This document shows positions 1-11,600 of a stretch of 64,000 nucleotides of DNA, one piece after another (the first letter of the stretch is position 1; every line of letters starts with the position of its first letter). This DNA is from Echinometra lucunter (taxonomy: Eukaryota; Echinodermata; Echinoidea; Camarodonta; Echinometridae). Where the stretch lies: NCBI GenBank assembly GCA_029962745.1, contig CM057162.1, positions 18,189,408 to 18,253,407 on the forward strand. The letters are read 5' to 3'. The translations under genes were made by a program, and so were the position numbers. A model generated the notes under the pieces. The model was not told where the DNA came from, searched no databases, and worked only from the letters and a program-made list of their open reading frames with translations.

Positions 1-82
1 ATAGTCACATTTCAGAAAACAAAACTACAGTCCAGTCTAACCTTCTAGACTGTACCGTAGTTCAGTCTATTAAAATCATTAA

Positions 83-671
83 AGGAGAATGCAACCCAGA
101 CGTCAGTGTGCTTCCAGTGAATGAAGAAGAACAAGAAGAGTACACAGTAAAAGTTTGAGGAAAATCAGACAATCTGTTCAAGAGTTTTGAACTTTGAAAG
201 TTTAAGTAAATCCTCACTATGGGGATCCTTGCATTAGCAACTTTGCCAGCATCTGTGATGCCATCGTGGCCAACTATCCATTCATTATGTACACAAAATT
301 TATCATTTTCTTTATTTTCAAGAAAAATACAAATCCTTTTGATCTACTGTTTGAGTATGACATGGCTATATCAATTCTGCAAGAATTTTGGGAAGAATTA
401 TGTTGATTCTTAACTTGAAATTTCATACCAATCAATTTTTTTGAAAAATTATGTACAAAATGAATTGAGAGTTGTCCATGATGACATCACAAATGCTGGC
501 AAAGTTGCCAACTCAAGGATGATCTGGATCCCCATAATAGAGATTTAATGAAACTTTCAAAATTCGTAACTCTTGAACTGACTGTCCGATTTTGCTCAAA
601 CTTTCACTGTTTACTCTTCTTGGTCATATTTATTCAAAAAGAGCACACTGATACCTGGGTTGCATTCTCCT
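83..671. mobile_element. TTAA-flanked foldback MITE, family 1 copy 1
   Basis: Long imperfect terminal inverted repeats begin AGGAGAATGCAACCCAG and extend over 200 bp into each arm. The left flank is TTAA (79-82) and the right is TTAA at 673-676 with one extra T. No transposase is encoded. It is closely related to 58620-59196. The TTAA target suggests a piggyBac-type mover (inference). It lies left of the known POLE exons. Confidence 0.8.
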
Positions 672-923
672 TTTAATAAAGTAATACTCTGAACAATAGA
701 CAGGTTGATGCCTAGAACAAGAATTTATTTTCTTCTCATCATCATTGTTATTATTAGGTTCAGGTTCCAACTAGTTGCACTTTCATTTGTTTCATGTGAT
801 TCTTAGTTTTTGCAATAATAGCGCACTATGAGCATTGGAATTCAAGTAGATTTGACACCTTCCATGACTAAAGAGAAATTTAGAAGGTAACGATAAAAGC
901 TAATATCATCAGTTATTGCCTAC

Positions 924-1056
924 TGGATGCATGTTGATGAGCCATCCCACACGTTCAGCAGGCTCCTTGTAACGGTCGAATCCATAAAGGGAATCCAGCT
1001 CATCATTGATGACTGCCCTCTGTAGTCTGGCCTCAGACGAATCTTCTGACCTTTTG
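924..1056 (-). CDS. POLE: POLE coding exon 2
   Basis: 133 nt: one base completes a Ser codon, then 44 codons end in GWLINMHP at a GTAGGC donor. The acceptor is TTTTCACAG. The conserved GWLINMHP block is the main reason for the gene assignment. Confidence 0.88.
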
Positions 1057-2288
1057 CTGTGAAAAAGAAAAGAAAAAAAGAAAAGTCACACTTGGCCTGC
1101 TCAATTGTTAAAGACTAAAGTAGTCTAAAGAAGGAAAATGTTTGAAGTGTCATATTTCAGACAAATCAAATTAGTATTTAGTGTTTGGTTTTTGTTTTAG
1201 TTTTTCAAATCTGAAAGGATCTCAGCCAGAGCTAGTATAGTATTTGAAGTATGCTACCATCAGCAAAATATGGCAGCACATCTTTTAAAAAAAGGCAATG
1301 TATTATACAGCCACACGTGTGTGTCTTTATCTTACAGCCATACGCGTGTAGTTGTATCCACAGCATCGACATGACGATACAGCCACACTCGTGATAACTG
1401 ACATGACTGATTTGATTTTTATTTAAGAGAATGAAGTCAGTGGTCCAGATTCTTATTTACACCAGAGAAAAATTTGCATGGGGGTGGCCATTTTTCTAGA
1501 TGGGCCTGGTGAGCTGAGCGGCCACCCTATGTAAAACGTGTACAAAATGCAGGTTTTTGTAGGAGATTGTACTCTGCCTTCATTTTTTTGACATGGCATT
1601 TGATAAGATCATCACTTTTGACAGATTTTATGGGTTTCTACAGAATATTATTACTTTTCATAAAGTATTGGTGTGTAAAGTATGTAATTTAATATTGATT
1701 TTGTTTACTTACTCACAAATATGGCGCTAAATGCTCGCCAAATGACAGGCGGCCGCCCACAGGGGCCTAGGGTAGGGGCAGCCGCACACAGGACCCCTGA
1801 CCTAACACCGTTTTGAAACATGGACTCTACTGACATGACTGACCACATAATTGGTCAATAATTTTAAGTTTGCCTTCTATTTAATTAGCAAGTATTTGGA
1901 CTCTGCATTGATGGTATTGAACTATGTGTGAGTCTTTGATTGATAAATATAATCAGCAATAACAGTTAAGCAGCCGCACACCAGAGCCTAGCTGCATGGG
2001 CTGTACTTACGTGACTATACGTCTACATTCTAATTCTTGTTCTTTTCATTTCTTAAAATTACCTCTGCTTCTCCTGCTTACTATAGTCATATTTTGATTT
2101 AATTTTGCTGATTCGTAAGAATTTTTTCTCTCGAAGGCGAAGCTGCGAAGAGAATTAGATCTAAGTTAAGCCAAAAATAATAACCGCGCAACACCTTACC
2201 CCAGCAGTACTTACCTACTAGCTATCCCAGAACCCTCGGCGTTGTCACTGCGATCGGGCCTGTATCGCCCGCTGTTCTGCAAAACCAT
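924..2288 (-). CDS. POLE: DNA polymerase epsilon catalytic subunit, N-terminal part (exons 1-2)
   Basis: Two minus-strand exons: 2288-2215 (ATG, 24 codons plus 2 nt, ending at a GTAAGT donor) and 1056-924 (after a pyrimidine-rich ACAG acceptor, ending at a GTAGGC donor). Phases join correctly (2 then 1 nt) to give 69 residues. The second exon encodes YGFDRYKEPAERVGWLINMHP in two adjoining blocks: YGFDRYKEP and ERVGWLINMHP. From family knowledge this matches the N-terminal signature of eukaryotic Pol epsilon large subunits, where a [F/L]xFxRxKEP block precedes GWLINMHP. The protein is the leading-strand replicative polymerase with proofreading exonuclease. The full protein is over 2,000 residues, so most of the gene lies left of the window. 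No further exon was found in 1-923, which is largely a foldback element. The first exon is divergent and Ser/Asp-rich, as expected for the disordered N-terminus. Confidence 0.88.
1057..2214. other. POLE intron 1
   Basis: Noncoding stretch between the two POLE exons. It holds short repeated motifs such as ACAGCCACACGTGT (about 1309) but no complete transposon with clear ends that I could identify. Confidence 0.5.
2215..2288 (-). CDS. POLE: POLE coding exon 1
   Basis: Starts with MVLQNSGRYRPD and ends IAS plus two bases before a near-perfect AG|GTAAGT donor. It ends in phase 2. The ATG lies 312 bp from the ATG of the divergent Ig gene A. Low sequence conservation here means the start is chosen from the donor site, the phase match and the promoter context. 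Confidence 0.75.
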
Positions 2289-2600
2289 TTTTATTGAAGA
2301 ACCGACAACGGTGAAAAATATTATCTACTTTCGACCTTTACAGTCACCTATCATAAAATAATGAAATCCATATATATCAGCAGCAACTTAGGAAGATATA
2401 AACACTTGCCACTTGTCTATATAAGGCAATATACGCTTATTCGAGCTCAAGTAACGTAATTCACTGATTCTAATGAATGAAACTGTTCAAATGAGAACTT
2501 TGTGTTTGGCGCGGGCGCGAAACTATTCAGAATTTTGACCAAAGAGGGCGGGCGATTAAAGGGAACGAAAATTTGCAAAGTTCAAGACATTCAGCTCAAA
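2289..2600. promoter_or_regulatory. Shared head-to-head promoter, POLE and Ig gene A
   Basis: 312 bp separate the divergent start codons. At 2505-2522 lies TTTGGCGCGGGCGCGAAA, two E2F-type sites in inverted orientation (TTTGGCGC and GCGCGAAA). A GC box GGGCGGGC follows at 2546-2553. No convincing TATA box is positioned for either gene. E2F control of replication polymerases is established knowledge; that the same element serves the Ig gene is inference. Confidence 0.6.
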
Positions 2601-2664
2601 ATGGGGACCAACAATTTGAATTTCTGCTTCTTCTTCTTGTGTTTGAATATGCTGGCTTATGAAG
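2601..2664 (+). CDS. Ig gene A exon 1 (signal peptide)
   Basis: ATG follows CTCAAA. 21 codons plus one base end at a GTAACA donor (phase 1). It encodes a short N-region and the hydrophobic run FCFFFLCLNMLA. Joined to exon 2 the first mature residues are about LAQLQIQP. Confidence 0.75.
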
Positions 2665-5600
2665 GTAACAGTATTATATGAATCTGTATGGCTAAATGCT
2701 TGTTTCTATGAAGTTATAGATCAAAATGTGTGTTTATAGACTTTATTTAGCTTTACTTTCGTGATTCCTCAAAACCCGGAACTGTGTCTGTGTGAGACGA
2801 GATCTACGGTAGGTGGTTTTGTAGTGCCGACCTGCGATGTTTGCAGCGTAAGTTGTAGCTGCAGGGCCGCGACATGGCCACGGCCCGAGAGGTAAATGTT
2901 AAATGCTGCCATGCTGGGTGGGCTGAGCTGAGTCTGAGACTGAGCCTCAACACAGTCGAATTGATGGGGGGGGGGCTACAATACATGTATGTCTGCGCAC
3001 CTATCATTTCACTTGAATTTGAAATTGACAAGCGTTTTCTTTGGTAATGCACCTTACATGGCTTAGTAGTAGATAGATCTAGTACTGCCTGCAGCAGCCC
3101 GAATGCATAATGTCAAGAAATTATACTAGAAGTTGAACAAGATAGAAATGAACTGGATGACAGATAGATCTGGAAACCCGACTGCCATGACTGCAGACTC
3201 CTGCATATTTCCAGTAGAGGTCTACATCTGGTAATAAAGGTAATAAAGGTAAAGTCATAATCCAGGCCATACTGCCATAGGCATGATTGATAGGTAGATC
3301 TACTAACGCACACAGGGATTGGTATTGTTGTTGTTGTTGGTTGTATTTTTGGCGCTTCAGTCAGAATTGACTATTTATGCCTAGTCTCGTCAAGAATGAA
3401 AAGTCTAGTCAGTCGTTTATTAATTATTCTTAGCTGGGAAACTGGTGCGCCTGTGCTACATTGGTATACTGAGCTGTGCAAATTTATGTGACATGCTACC
3501 CTCTATAGTCGAAGTTTGAAATCACTAAAATAATCAACAAGTTCATATAAAATATTTGCTTTTTACACCTAGGAGGCTAGGATAATAAAATATCCTATTA
3601 CCATTCCATTCCTCCAACTGGATGTAAATTACCTTGATCAAATGAATTTTGAAAAATATTTTTCTGTTCACTGGTGACACAGCTCTTGCTCCTGTCCCAA
3701 TAAATTGGTACAGAGAACACTACTTTCCTATTGTCAGCAATTTGCATGTTACAGCATGTCTGTTGTGCGAGGTTAGTATAAGCGAGCACTAACCCTGTAA
3801 GTTAGAGCTATGATCGGATCGGATGATCGGAGCCGTCCACATATGCCCTTGATCGGTATCGGTTGAAATAATCGGCATGATCGGCGGTTCCCCTTTGTGT
3901 TATATTTTCTGTCCCCCCATCCTTCCTTGTCCTCAGCTACATGAAGCTGACCCTTCTATCGCATGCACGCTCCTCCCTCGCTCCTCCCTCGGGAGTCTAG
4001 TGGTTGACCTTCCAAGACAGTTTGGAATAGTTTCAGACTATTTTAGTGGTCACAACAGCTTTCCTATCATTGTCAGCTCTGTAATCTATCCCCTGGGAGT
4101 ACCATGACTCCGATCCCCTTTCTACTGTAGCTACATGCACAAACATGTAAATATGCTCACCACGCTGCACGCACGTGGTCAGCCTGTTTCAAGGAGGGAG
4201 ACAGAGAGAGAGAGAGAGAGCAAGAGGGAGGGAGTGATTCGCTGTTGACAGACGTAACACAGGCCTGAATAATTTGATTGGTCTGATGTGATTTGTGAAG
4301 GGTGAAAAGTGAGCATGTGTTAAGTCTGTGCTCTAAGATAAAACCGCTTGGACGGATCAAACATTATTTATGGAGAATTAACTTATTTGATCAGAATGAG
4401 TCTCGAATTTTCAATGGAAAAAAATACCAAAAATAAAAAAAAAAATCCAGGGAATCCCAGTTCTGATCGGTCTAGTTATTTCCCAGCCATTTGCAGATCA
4501 ATAAAAGTTCTCACACTTTGCCTAGACGGAAAATTTATACCTGGGTAGCTCGAACAAACAGAGCATTAATGGCAAATCTGTAATTGGTCAAGTTATTACT
4601 AGGCCCTGCCTATTTAATTTTGGATTGGAGAAAGAGGAAAAGAGGCAGATTGACAACAACTAGCGGGGTCTCGGAGGGTGTAAGAATCAATCCTGGCCAA
4701 GAGTTTCAAAACAAAATGATGTAGAGTCAGAATGTCTGGCATCTTGTCCTTATCTCTGAAGTTATTTTATAAACAATCACAAGCGTGTGGGAAGGTGATT
4801 TTGGTGACTGCATGCAGGGTGTGAAAGTCTGTTGACCCATAGTTGACCTGACAAGTTTGGCCCCATATAGAATTACGCGGCAAGGCGGACAAAGCACGTG
4901 GCATTGTTTTTGTGGAAAAGGGAGTGTTATGCGATATGAGTTGGGTGTGCATGTATGTGTGTGCCACTCATTGGGAGAAAATAAGGTGAATACATGTAGG
5001 CCTTCCTCGGGAGGAGAAAGGAGAAGGCCGGAGACTGGAGGAGCGAGAGAGACAGAGAAAGCAACAAAATAAGAAAATGGCAGTGAGAGAGGAAAAAACG
5101 GAGAGGAAAAAGGAGGCCTTGGAGAGAGAAGGAAGGAAGAGCTAGAGGTGGAAAGAGAAACAGGGTATTTTTGTTCTTTATTGCAACGCAAAAGTTGGAT
5201 TAATACATCAGGCAGCTAAAATAAGATTAGAATCAACAAAGTACATAGTCAAAATTAAAACAATTTATACAAACAAAATATTACTAAGAGGGACGAAGAG
5301 AAGATAGCAGAGGAATAAGAAAAGAAAAAGAAACAAGAGGAGGAATGAGAAAGCAGAGGCATGTAAATCAAAGTGGAACACAACATTATGAAAAATAAGG
5401 GATGAACAACAATGACAAAATAAAATATTGATGAGCATTCCCCCCCCCCTCCCCTAATTTTCTGTGAAAGTAACATAAAAAATAATAAACAGCACGTGTT
5501 TTTACAATATTATGCTTTTATCATCACTTCTTCCAAAATACAAAGTTCTTTCTTCTCGTATTTGAGGAGCAAATAAAAGGTCTTTAAATCGAGAACAGGA

Positions 5601-8600
5601 AACAAAGCAGTGGACATGATGGGCCCTAATAACATTCTCGATGCTTTAAAAGTGATTTATGAGCCTGGGAATGAGAGATCGGAATGTTGATAATTTTGAC
5701 ACGCGCCACATAATTTGTCTTCACTTTCAACAGGTGTGGTTCATTCATGGTGATCGCTGCGGGGTGTTTTATTTCTTCTGGTCGGGTGGTTTGCTTGTAA
5801 AACCTCGCAGTTATGATGACCTTAGTTGAGGACATAGACTGACGCTCGGCTTTGATTTGCTCTCGTTCAGCCACATTTTGCTTCGGAGTGGCCAGCATCA
5901 TGGCTCAAATTGCAAGCGGCAGAGGTGCAAAGGGCATGCTAGCGCTGCAGTTGGAAGGTTGGAGCCGATCCTGCCGATCATGTGTGGGGGATCGGCGATC
6001 GGAAAAATGAAGCCGATCAGACATGATTGGATCGGTATCGGCGTCCGATCCGATGATCGGTTACAGGGTTAGCGAGCACTAGTGTGAGTGATACTAACGT
6101 TAGCATTCGGGCTGCGCACTTGTCTTCGCCTTCGGTCATATAAGGGAGACCGCAACATATTGGAGGTTTATCTGCCAAATTCATGGTGAATCATCAATCA
6201 TGACCAAAAAATGGTCCACTTTTTTGTCTGTTTTCAATGCAATTCTGACAGTTGATCCCAAGATGCTTTTATTGAATAGATTTGGTTTCATGTGATTTTT
6301 ACCAACCTGTAGAACCTAGTTAATTTCACTGAGACAAAATAAAAATATTTTGAAAATAGTAAATGCTCGTTATTTTTTACGAAATGAGCATGAATTTCCC
6401 ATTCATAAAGCATGGGAAGCTAAGTAAAATCAGTTATTTTTTGCATATTTTTAAATTGTGACAATTGATCCCGATTTCAAATTCTTCAAAATGTGGTATC
6501 ATCTGAAAGAGAATACTTCATGCTAACTTGTCATACCAAAATCCAAGCATGAAAGTGAAAAAAGAATTTATAGCCAAATAAAGGTCATTTTTGTAGGGGG
6601 TCCATTGACCATTCTATAATACATAGCAAATGGGGCAAAAATGGTCTTCACACATTGTGGGACTTTGTGTCACCACATATGCTAATGAACACGCATTACC
6701 GCGTCAACTCTCAATAAGAGAGCATATTGTCAAAACTTGCGCAGGCAATCTCATGGCAACAATTTTTGCGCTAACTTTTCAGAAATTTGATTGACCAGTG
6801 CACATTTTTTGTGTATCTAGGCAGCAAAAAAAAGTGTGTCCTGCCTCGGCGACATTTTTTTGTCGCCCTATACCCCATAGGCTTGTACACAAAAAAGTGT
6901 GGTGACACAGCGTGTTACCACACTGTCGCATCATGTGTGAAAGCACCTTGAATGCCTAAATGGCTTTGTGCATAGGCTTGGGTGATAGTACAGGTGGGGA
7001 TTTGTATTTGCCATAACACTTTCTGTGCAATAATTTGGCAAATGAAGCCGTAGGTATTTCCACCAGTTCTTGTGAATGTGATTTTGATTTGCTCACTGAA
7101 AATCAGAAATTGCCAGGCAAGATATGAATGTTCACACACTTGATTCTCAACGTCGTGAATGGAACCATTGCTGCTTGGTACTCTGTAGAGGTCTCGCATT
7201 GTGACCTGTTTGATGAAGTTTTTGTTAATTACTGCAGTTTTTTAATCTGACCATGAGAAAATGTTGAGTTCGTCAAATGTCTTTTCCACTCAAAAAGAGA
7301 AGCATTCATATCAGCTCATGAATCATGAATATTCGTATCTTGAAAATAAAACAGTTGTAGATTATTAGATTGCAGCAGACAGCATGCGTGCCATTTTTTG
7401 TTGGAAAAGGAATGTAGTTATGTCAATGTATGTAGGAATTGAAAATACTTATTAACCCATAGAAGTACAGAGCTTTAGAGAGGTCTAAATTAATCATCTT
7501 CAATCCTCAAATTGGCAACAACTATTATTTTCCTTCCACTCTTACATAGTTTGAAAAAAAATAAAATAGATATAACATGAACCAAAATGAATTGTGATTG
7601 TAAAATTTAAGCGGAAACTGCTGATTTGAACGCGGAAATAGGGATTATATAATATTCACTGTGTTGCCAATTTAAAGACTTTAATGATTAGTTAAATTTA
7701 AACTACTCTAATTCGAAAATGCAACATCATACTGCATTGAAAATAGACTCAAAATTTTCAGCGAATTTTTCTCTTTGTACTCATGTATAATGTGTCTTGC
7801 CCAGCATTCTGGACCAACAGATACTGCCAAAGCGTCTCCTAAAGGAGACACTGTACGTCTATGGGTTAATTGGTGCCTTATTTTAGGGGGGAAAATTGAC
7901 TATTTCAGAAAACTCTGAACTGCATTTCAATTCACTTCTCTGTGTCTGCAGGACTTGCCCAGCTTCAGATTCAGCCCTTGAGCTCTCTGCAGCCACTTAC
8001 TACTGGAGAGCAGATAACCCTTGACTGCGAAGTCACCAACACTGACGAGACAGAAGACATCGAGTGGTACCACGATGGCGTTGTTATCAGCTTTGGGTCT
8101 ATGCTCCTCAGATCTCGTGATGGTTCTTACCGTCTCCAGGTCGTGCAAGATCAAAGTACACCCTCTACATATCACTGGATAATAACGATTGTCAGTGCAA
8201 ATGTCTTTCAAGATAGTGGAGCATGGTCATGCAAATATGAAGGGCCACCGCCACAAGAAGTGGTGACAGAACTTCTTCAGATTGGTATGTTTCAAATTGT
8301 GCTGATAATTCTGCTTTTTCCTGAAATCTCAAAAATAATGACTTTCCTTAACCTGGATGTTTTGTTGTTTGTTTGTTTTTTTTCCAGTTAACCTCCGATG
8401 GGTTAACTTTTGAGGAATACCTGTAAAGAGTGATGGTCATACTCTTGAAATGCTGTTAACAATGTGGGTTGACAAAAGAATTTCTTCACATACATGTATG
8501 ATTGCCTACATATCCTTTTATTTATTTATTTTTTTTTTTTCATCAGAAAATCTATTATTTTAAGTCAGCGTAATAGTGGGGACATGCTTTGGGGCGTAGT

Positions 8601-11600
8601 CTACTTGTGACTGCCAAGATGTTAGCAATGAACTGGCCGAATGAAGTTTTGACCGGTGCTCTGGGTGCCTGGGCACCATGATTGTCTTCAGGGTTCCCAA
8701 ATTTGACAATTTTAATGTACATGTAGGGGTCACTGCGTAATTGTACTGTACATGTGCAATTCCCCATATTTCAGTCTGGAACCGCTGCTACATAGAAGTA
8801 AAGCTGTTGACTACCACAATCCCACCATCCGCATTGGTTTGATACAGGGGCCTAGCCACTTCAAGTAGGCAATGTGTTGCTGGTGATGTGGAGCCCTGCT
8901 CAAGTTATTCACAATTTATTTTTCATTGCTATTAAATTGCCGTTTCCCTACTGCTTGGAATCAGAACTTGAGTTTATCTTTAAGAGTTCCCTGTCTCTTG
9001 CTCTTTTTTCTAGGACCACCAAGCATCACATCAGTCACCCCCGACCTCAACAACCCTCAGCCCAACAGTGATGTACGTCTGGAGTGCTTGGCCTCGGGGA
9101 ACCCTCTCCCAAGCGTGACCTGGTCCAGGACCTACCCTGTGCCTTACCTCCTCTTGAACGAGGCCAGGAAGGGCTTCATCAGGCAAATGTACAACAACAC
9201 CATCCGGCTCAACCCTCTGACCAATGCCCATAGGGGAGAGTACATGTGCTCTGTTACCAACGGCTATGGGGAAACACTGACGAGGAAGACCTATGTTAAA
9301 CTGCCATGTAAGTTTGTCGATTGTACTTCACTGACTTTTTTGTAAGTCTTATTATTGAGGTCAGTTTGCATCAAGTCTAGGATTTTAGATGAGGGTTGGA
9401 TGGCTGGATGCCTTACATCCTGATGAGCAGGGCTGAGAAAGGCTTCATCACCAGGCTCAACCTCCTGACCAATGACCACAAGAGAGAGAGTACATGTTCA
9501 GGGTTCTCACTAGAAAATACTCCACGCACGGTTTTCCCTCTGTGCAAAGCGTGGAAATTTTGGAAGTGTTACGGAATAACACCTAAAGTTAGGTGTGTCG
9601 GCAGTATATGCTATAGCAAAAGGATGGAAAATACTTCTTTGTGAGCAGAAGTTGTCTACTAATGATGGCATAATAGCACAAATACATTGCCAAAAAACCA
9701 AATAATCTGTGTCATTTATCATTAATGTTAGGAATATATACTTCAATATTTTTTTCACCCTTGTTGCCACGCATGGTGCAGCAATTTCACACATGGTTCT
9801 TACTTGTCTGAAATCCTGTACGCATGGTATTGGAACCATGGGTGTTATGTACTGCAGAGAACCATGCATGTAGTTGGTGACCAACAGCAATATTGAGAAC
9901 CCTCACAAGAAAGATCTATATCAAGCTACATGTACCATCATCAAGTTTCTTCTCCACTGGATCTAACTGACATACAGGGTTCACACTAGAAAAAAATCCA
10001 CACACGGTTCCCACTCTGCGCAAAGCGTGGAAGTTTCGGAACTCTTACGGAACAACAGTTAGGTATGGCGGCAGTATATGATATAGTAAAAGGATGAAAA
10101 ATGCTTGTTGGTAAGCAGGAGTTGTCTACTAATGGCATAAAAGTAAAAATACATTGCCAAAAAGCAAAACATTGTGTGACATTTATCAATATTGTTAGGA
10201 ATATATACTCCAATTTTTTTTTTACCCTTGTTGTCATGCATGGTGCTGCAATTTCACACACGGTTCTTCCTTGTCTGAAACCCTTTATGCATGGTACTGG
10301 TACCATGGGTGTTATGTACTGGCAAGAACCATGCTGACATATTCTGTGACAGCATGTGTTCCAGACTTTGTTCTGTTGTGAATGCAAGGTTAAGGCTGCA
10401 AACAGGTTTTGAATGATGGTTCAAAGGTATAACCTAAAGTCCCCAGTTTTCCGTTTTCCAAAATGCAAATTCTGTGTTCTTCGGTGACATGTACAAGACA
10501 TATGATAAGGCAATTGTAAATGGTAAAAATCTTAGGAAAACGTAAGTTACACTCATATATACGCACTGCAGTATGCAGATAAAGCTTGGAGAACACATGC
10601 TAAACACTGCAAACAGGTTTGATTCAGATTTTCTGCTGATGCATGGCTTTTGTTTCCTTGGATTTTGCTTTGTTTTTAATGATTTTCACTGTATTCTTCG
10701 TAACTCAAGTTTTTTGGCCTGCAAAATGGTGTTTTTCATGAAATCCTGTGAATTCTGTGTTCTTCCCGAATTCTGTGAATTTTTTCTGTTTTTCCGTATC
10801 GCGGAAAACTGGCTACTTTAGTGTAACCATGTTTTCTCCAATTTAAACATCCTTCAATTAGGCTTCACGCCTTCATAAAGCTTGATACGGTCACTCTTTC
10901 AATAGTATTTCAGTATAAATGATCTTTATACTCACATCACGTTTCAGACATGCCAGAGGTAACAGCAAGCATCAAGAATATCCGAGTGACGGAGAACTCT
11001 GAAGCAGTCTTGGTATGTATCAGTCAGGCCTACCCAGCCACCTCCTCTGGAAGTGATGTGTTCTGGACTGTGAATGGCACAGCTATAGAGTGAGTTCTCT
11101 TTTCAGGGGGGTGTTTCATAAAGCTGTTTGTAAAGTTACGGATGACTTTACGAACGACTAGATATAAATTGCCAAGTGGGATGCCCAAAGTTTTTCCTGA
11201 TGTTTTAACAAAGTGTGAATGCATTTCTCATAATCTCAATCAAATTGCGACAAAAAATATACTTCACAATAAAAATGGGTGTAAACAATAGTAACATTAA
11301 TCTACGTCTGCGTATTTGACCTTTAGTTGATGTAATTTACAATGATTGAGAATCCCATTTGGCTTGCCATATTCCAGTCGTTCGTAAAGTCATTTGTAAC
11401 TTTACGAACAGCTTTATGAAACACCCCCAGGTTTTGAATTATGCACTTTTCATAGTTGAAGAAACCAGCTGATGGATAAAAAGAGCAGGGCCCCGTTTTC
11501 ATAAAACTTGTTATCAGTAACGAATGCCAGATTTCTGTGACAAATTTGCTCTTAGCCAGTCAAATGCAAGGATTTCAGGAGCTTATAACAGTTGCTGGAA

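Noticed and set aside
4727..5191. A 154-codon minus-strand frame
   Set aside because: Low-complexity Ser/Pro/Phe composition opposite a GA-rich stretch within the hAT-like element, with no recognisable domain.
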